NCBI GenBank assembly: GCA_030151865.1
Contig: JASLCK010000243.1
Coordinates: forward strand, 1 to 8,791
Length of the DNA: 8,791 bases
Source of the DNA: Rhodospirillaceae bacterium
GTDB taxonomy: Bacteria; Pseudomonadota; Alphaproteobacteria; Rhodospirillales; Magnetospirillaceae
Direction of reading: 5' to 3'
The translations under genes were made by a program, and so were the position numbers. Shown here piece after piece: positions 5,798-8,791 of the stretch (positions within the stretch are counted from its first letter, which is position 1; each line of letters begins with the position of its first letter). The notes beneath the pieces were generated by a model that saw only the letters and a list, made by a program, of their open reading frames with translations, made no database searches and was not told where the DNA came from.

Positions 5798-7192
5798 ATG
5801 CAGGTAACTAAAACCAACGCCGATGGCCTGAAGCACGAGTTCAAGGTTGTCATCCCCGCCGGTCAGCTCGCCGAAAAGACCGAGGCTCGCCTCGTCGAGG
5901 TCGGCCAGACCGTTCGCATCCCCGGCTTCCGTCCGGGCAAGGTTCCGATGGCCATTCTGAAGAAGAAGTACGGCTCGTCGGTGCTGGGCGAAGTCGTGGA
6001 GGCCTCGATCAACGACGGCGCCCGTCAGGCCCTGGAAGACAACGCTGTGCGCCCCGCGCTGCAGCCGAAGATCGAGATCACCTCGTACAACGAAGGTGGC
6101 GATCTGGAATTCTCCATCGTCGTCGAGGCCCTGCCTGACGTGACCGTCATGGAGCTGTCCTCCCTGTCGCTGGAAAAGCCGGTCGCCCCGGTTGCCGACT
6201 CGGAAGTCGAAGAAGCTCTGAACAGCATCGCCGCCCGTCAGGAAAAGACCGAGGCCGCTCCGGCCGATCACGCCGCCCAGTCGGGCGATGTCGTGGTGAT
6301 CGACTTCCTGGGCAAGCTGGACGGCGTGCCGTTCGATGGCGGCAAGGGTGAAGGCTACAGCCTGAAGCTGGGCTCCAACACCTTCATTCCGGGCTTTGAA
6401 GACCAGCTCATCGGCGCCAAGGCCGGTGAAGACCGCGTCGTCAAGGTGACCTTCCCGGCCGAATATGGTGCCGAACAGCTGGCCGGCAAGGATGCCGAGT
6501 TCGAAGTCAAGGTGCACGAAGTCCGCAAGGCCGTCGCCGCCACCCTGGACGACGAACTGGCCAAGACCCTGGGTCTGGACAGCCTGGACGCCCTGAAGAC
6601 CGCCATTCGCGAAGAAATCGAACGCGAATATGCCGGTCTGTCGCGTCTGCACCTGAAGCGCGCCCTGCTGGACAAGCTGGCCGACGGTCACAGCTTCGAC
6701 GTGCCGAACGGCATGGTCGATCTGGAATTCGATGCCATCTGGAAGCAGCTGGAAGCCGATAAGGCTGCCGGTCGCCTGGATGCCGAAGACGCCGCCAAGG
6801 CCGAAGACGACCTGAAGGCTGAATACCGCACCATCGCCGAACGCCGCGTGCGTCTGGGCCTGCTGCTGTCGGAAATCGGCCGTCAGAACAACGTCACCAT
6901 CACCCAGGACGACCTGAACCGCGCGGTGGTCAACGAAGCCCGCCGTTACCCCGGTCAGGAACATCTGGTGTTCCAGTACTATCAGAAGAACGCCGACGCG
7001 CTGAACAGCCTGCGCGCCCCGATCTTCGAAGACAAGGTCATCGACTTCGTGGTGGAACTGGCCAAGGTCACCGAAAAGACCGTCAGCCTGGACGACCTGA
7101 AGAAGGATCCGGAAGCTGCTCCGGCCGCTGACGCCGAAGCCAAGCCGAAGAAGAAGGCCGCTGCCAAGAAGAAGGCCGCTGCCGAAGAGTAA
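5798..7192 (+). CDS. tig: Trigger factor (ribosome-associated chaperone and peptidyl-prolyl isomerase)
   Basis: The 464-aa product binds the ribosome at the polypeptide exit tunnel and shields nascent chains. The N-terminal ribosome-binding domain (about 1-115) has the signature GFRPGKVP (43-50). An FKBP-type isomerase domain follows (about 163-246, from GDVVVIDFLGKLDG through PGFEDQLIGAKAGE to EFEVKVHEVRK), then the helical C-terminal chaperone arms (about 250-430). It is longer than E. coli Tig (432 aa) because of a tail rich in Ala, Glu and Lys that ends KKKAAAKKKAAAEE. The ATG at 5798 is chosen because MQVTKTN is where the family starts; a TTG five codons upstream is in frame but unneeded. 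The Shine-Dalgarno is weak (AGAGAA). Codon use is much more biased than in the metabolic genes upstream: leucine is almost all CTG and TTG is nearly absent, as in highly expressed genes. It lies just upstream of clpP and clpX, the usual order. Confidence 0.98.
   Translation: MQVTKTNADGLKHEFKVVIPAGQLAEKTEARLVEVGQTVRIPGFRPGKVPMAILKKKYGSSVLGEVVEASINDGARQALEDNAVRPALQPKIEITSYNEGGDLEFSIVVEALPDVTVMELSSLSLEKPVAPVADSEVEEALNSIAARQEKTEAAPADHAAQSGDVVVIDFLGKLDGVPFDGGKGEGYSLKLGSNTFIPGFEDQLIGAKAGEDRVVKVTFPAEYGAEQLAGKDAEFEVKVHEVRKAVAATLDDELAKTLGLDSLDALKTAIREEIEREYAGLSRLHLKRALLDKLADGHSFDVPNGMVDLEFDAIWKQLEADKAAGRLDAEDAAKAEDDLKAEYRTIAERRVRLGLLLSEIGRQNNVTITQDDLNRAVVNEARRYPGQEHLVFQYYQKNADALNSLRAPIFEDKVIDFVVELAKVTEKTVSLDDLKKDPEAAPAADAEAKPKKKAAAKKKAAAEE
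7148..7183 (+). repeat. perfect 18-bp tandem duplication in the 3' end of tig
   Basis: AAGAAGAAGGCCGCTGCC occurs twice in a row (7148-7165 and 7166-7183), in frame, coding for KKKAAA twice (residues 451-462). Identity at the third codon positions points to recent duplication or slippage. It makes the very end of trigger factor strongly basic. Confidence 0.9.
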
Positions 7193-7246
7193 CCGGTAGC
7201 AACGCTCGCTCCGACGGGCTGTTGTAGACAAGAACAAGGACGGACT

Positions 7247-7885
7247 ATGAGAGACCGCGACCCGATCGACCTCTACATGAACACCCTGGTCCCCATGGTG
7301 GTCGAACAGACCAACCGGGGCGAGCGTTCCTACGATATCTATTCGCGCCTGCTGAAGGAGCGCATCATCTTCCTGACCGGTCAGGTCGAAGATTATGTCT
7401 CCAGCCTGATTTGCGCGCAGCTGCTGTTCTTGGAATCGGAAAACCCGAGCAAGGACATCGCTTTCTATATCAATTCTCCGGGCGGCGTGGTGACGTCTGG
7501 CATGGCGATCTATGACACCATGCAATACATCCGCCCCAACGTCTCCACCGTTTGCATCGGGCAGGCCGCCTCCATGGGTTCGCTGCTGCTGACGGCTGGC
7601 GAAAAAGGCAAGCGCTACGCGCTGCCCAACGCCCGTGTGATGATCCACCAGCCGTCGGGCGGTGCCCGCGGTCAGGCCACCGACATCGAAATTCAGGCCC
7701 GCGAAATCCTGTCGTTGCGCGCCCGTCTGAACAATCTCTATGTCGGGCATACTGGCCAGCCGCTAGAGGTCATCGAACGGTCGATGGAACGCGACAATTT
7801 CATGAGCGCCGATGAAGCCAAGGCTTTCGGTCTGATCGACGAAGTTGTGAACCAGCGCCCCGTCGTCACCGACGAAAAAGCCTAA
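7247..7885 (+). CDS. clpP: ATP-dependent Clp protease proteolytic subunit
   Basis: This 212-aa serine peptidase forms the double heptamer ring that degrades proteins fed in by ClpX or ClpA. The catalytic triad is complete: S109 in GQAASMGS, H134 in MIHQPSGG and D183 in ERDNF, with the same spacing as in E. coli ClpP. SPGG (77-80) forms the oxyanion region, and GQATDIEIQAREIL is the handle region. By comparison with E. coli, a short propeptide of about 12 residues should be removed before TLVPMVVEQT. The ATG has AAGGA six bases upstream. The gene starts 54 bp after tig with no obvious terminator between, so it is probably co-transcribed with tig, although a separate promoter in that gap cannot be excluded. 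Confidence 0.98.
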   Translation: MRDRDPIDLYMNTLVPMVVEQTNRGERSYDIYSRLLKERIIFLTGQVEDYVSSLICAQLLFLESENPSKDIAFYINSPGGVVTSGMAIYDTMQYIRPNVSTVCIGQAASMGSLLLTAGEKGKRYALPNARVMIHQPSGGARGQATDIEIQAREILSLRARLNNLYVGHTGQPLEVIERSMERDNFMSADEAKAFGLIDEVVNQRPVVTDEKA

Positions 7886-7900
7886 AACCCCGCCTTTGAA

Positions 7901-7936
7901 GCCCGCCGAAATATTTTTTTCATCATTTCGGTGGGC
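7901..7936 (+). terminator. stem-loop 1 in the clpP-clpX gap
   Basis: GCCCGCCGAAAT (7901-7912) pairs with ATTTCGGTGGGC (7925-7936): 12 bp with one G-U pair. The 12-base loop holds seven T residues. It begins 15 bases after the clpP stop codon. The T-run is in the loop, not after the stem, so it is not a standard intrinsic terminator. A processing or stability element, or a Rho-assisted terminator, is equally possible. Confidence 0.45.
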
Positions 7937-7937
7937 A

Positions 7938-7952
7938 TCGGCCCTCGGCCGA
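7938..7952 (+). terminator. stem-loop 2 in the clpP-clpX gap
   Basis: TCGGCC-CTC-GGCCGA is a perfect 6-bp GC-rich hairpin that starts two bases after stem-loop 1 ends. There is no T-tract after it. The tandem layout suggests a shared role in ending or attenuating the tig-clpP transcript. Confidence 0.4.
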
Positions 7953-7987
7953 CATACATAAGCTTCATGATAAGGCCATAATAGCCA

Positions 7988-8017
7988 TTGTCTGGCGGCG
8001 GTTGTGCGGTCTAACAT
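7988..8017 (+). promoter_or_regulatory. possible clpX promoter
   Basis: TTGTCT (7988-7993) and TAACAT (8012-8017) are 18 bases apart. Each matches four of six consensus positions. Transcription would start about 30 bases before the clpX ATG. The same bases can also form stem-loop 3, so one reading may exclude the other. Confidence 0.35.
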
Positions 8018-8037
8018 AAAAAGACTGCACCGGCCGC
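7995..8037 (+). other. stem-loop 3 just upstream of the clpX Shine-Dalgarno
   Basis: GTGCGGTC (8004-8011) pairs with GACTGCAC (8023-8030), 8 bp with one G-U, around an A-rich 11-base loop. Below it GCGGCGG (7995-8001) can pair with CGGCCGC (8031-8037) with one mismatch and a two-base TT bulge. It ends nine bases before the GGAG at 8047-8050. In a transcript running through from clpP it would sit in the clpX leader. Confidence 0.4.
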
Positions 8038-8055
8038 TTACCCCATGGAGAACTG

Positions 8056-8791
8056 ATGACTAAGTCCACCAGCGGCGATTCGAAAAGCACCCTCTACTGC
8101 TCCTTCTGCGGAAAGAGCCAGCATGAGGTGCGCAAACTGATCGCCGGTCCGACCGTCTTCATTTGTGACGAATGTGTCGAACTGTGCATGGACATCATCC
8201 GCGAAGAGCACAAGACCCATCTGGTGCGCTCGCGCGACGGCGTGCCCACACCCCGCGATATTTGCACCGTTCTTGACGATTATGTGATCGGTCAGGAACA
8301 TGCTAAGCGCGTCTTGTCGGTGGCTGTGCACAACCATTACAAACGCCTGACCGGTGGCGGTAAGGGGCAGGATGTCGAGATCGCAAAGTCCAACATTCTG
8401 CTGATCGGCCCGACCGGTTGCGGTAAGACTTTGCTGGCCCAGACCCTGGCCCGCATTCTGGATGTGCCGTTCACCATGGCCGACGCCACCACCCTGACCG
8501 AAGCCGGTTATGTGGGTGAAGACGTCGAAAACATCATTCTGAAGCTGTTGCAGGCCGCTGACTATAATGTCGAGCGGGCACAGCGCGGCATCGTCTATAT
8601 CGACGAAGTCGATAAGATCAGCCGCAAGTCCGATAATCCTTCCATCACCCGCGACGTTTCGGGCGAAGGTGTGCAGCAGGCGCTGCTGAAGATCATGGAA
8701 GGCACGGTGGCTTCGGTTCCGCCCCAGGGTGGCCGCAAGCATCCGCAGCAGGAATTCCTGCAGGTCGATACGCGTAACATCCTCTTCATCT
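8056..8791 (+). CDS. clpX: ATP-dependent Clp protease ATP-binding subunit ClpX (3' end outside the window)
   Basis: The first 245 codons of an AAA+ unfoldase that recognises tagged proteins and threads them into ClpP; E. coli ClpX has 424 residues, so about 58% is present. The N-terminal zinc-binding domain has four cysteines, C15, C18, C37 and C40. The AAA+ domain shows Walker A GPTGCGKT (118-125), the pore loop GYVG (151-154), Walker B IVYIDE (179-184) and the RKH loop (227-229). The reading frame is open to the last base, so the missing part is due to the window edge and not a break. The ATG has GGAG (8047-8050) five bases upstream. It follows clpP by 170 bp, a gap with three stem-loops and a possible promoter, so it may be expressed partly on its own. 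Confidence 0.97.
   Translation, partial: MTKSTSGDSKSTLYCSFCGKSQHEVRKLIAGPTVFICDECVELCMDIIREEHKTHLVRSRDGVPTPRDICTVLDDYVIGQEHAKRVLSVAVHNHYKRLTGGGKGQDVEIAKSNILLIGPTGCGKTLLAQTLARILDVPFTMADATTLTEAGYVGEDVENIILKLLQAADYNVERAQRGIVYIDEVDKISRKSDNPSITRDVSGEGVQQALLKIMEGTVASVPPQGGRKHPQQEFLQVDTRNILFI

Noticed and set aside
5795..7750. A 651-codon open frame on the minus strand opposite tig and clpP.
   Set aside because: It lies antisense to two certain genes, its translation is low-complexity (rich in Gln, Gly, Val, Phe, Asp) and mirrors the biased codons of tig. In high-GC DNA such frames are expected.
8407..8430. Cysteine in the ClpX Walker A motif (GPTGCGKT).
   Set aside because: The position is variable in P-loops and Cys occurs there in ClpX of other bacteria, so it is not a sign of a defective enzyme.

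Overview
The window is high-GC bacterial DNA, most like an alphaproteobacterium of the Rhodospirillales (Magnetospirillum-like). This rests on overall protein character and on the tRNA-Leu / trigger factor / clpP / clpX order. The genus is inferred, not proved. I see no mobile element, CRISPR array, phage gene or defence system. Most of the window is housekeeping and central metabolism, and the less ordinary signals are in the intergenic DNA.

Left part (1-2560): a TPR-methyltransferase fusion gene runs rightward and meets, tail to tail with a 4-base overlap, a leftward dadA-type D-amino acid dehydrogenase gene. A 230-bp divergent intergenic region follows (2330-2559). It holds a probable dadA -10 element, a GC-rich inverted repeat and a perfect 7-bp inverted repeat that looks like an operator.

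Middle part (2560-5462): a two-gene operon encodes the bifunctional NAD(P)H-hydrate repair enzyme (nnr) and, 20 bp on, malonyl-CoA decarboxylase. A long stem-loop starts 9 bases after the last stop codon.

Right part (5463-8791): a tRNA-Leu(UAG) gene with its own likely promoter is followed by trigger factor (tig), clpP and the first 245 codons of clpX, which is cut by the window end. Trigger factor folds nascent chains at the ribosome, and ClpX unfolds substrates and feeds them to the ClpP peptidase, so this is a protein quality-control cluster. The 170-bp clpP-clpX gap has three potential stem-loops and a possible clpX promoter, suggesting that clpX is partly uncoupled from clpP. The tig gene has strongly biased codon use, as expected of a highly expressed gene, and ends in a duplicated KKKAAA-coding unit.
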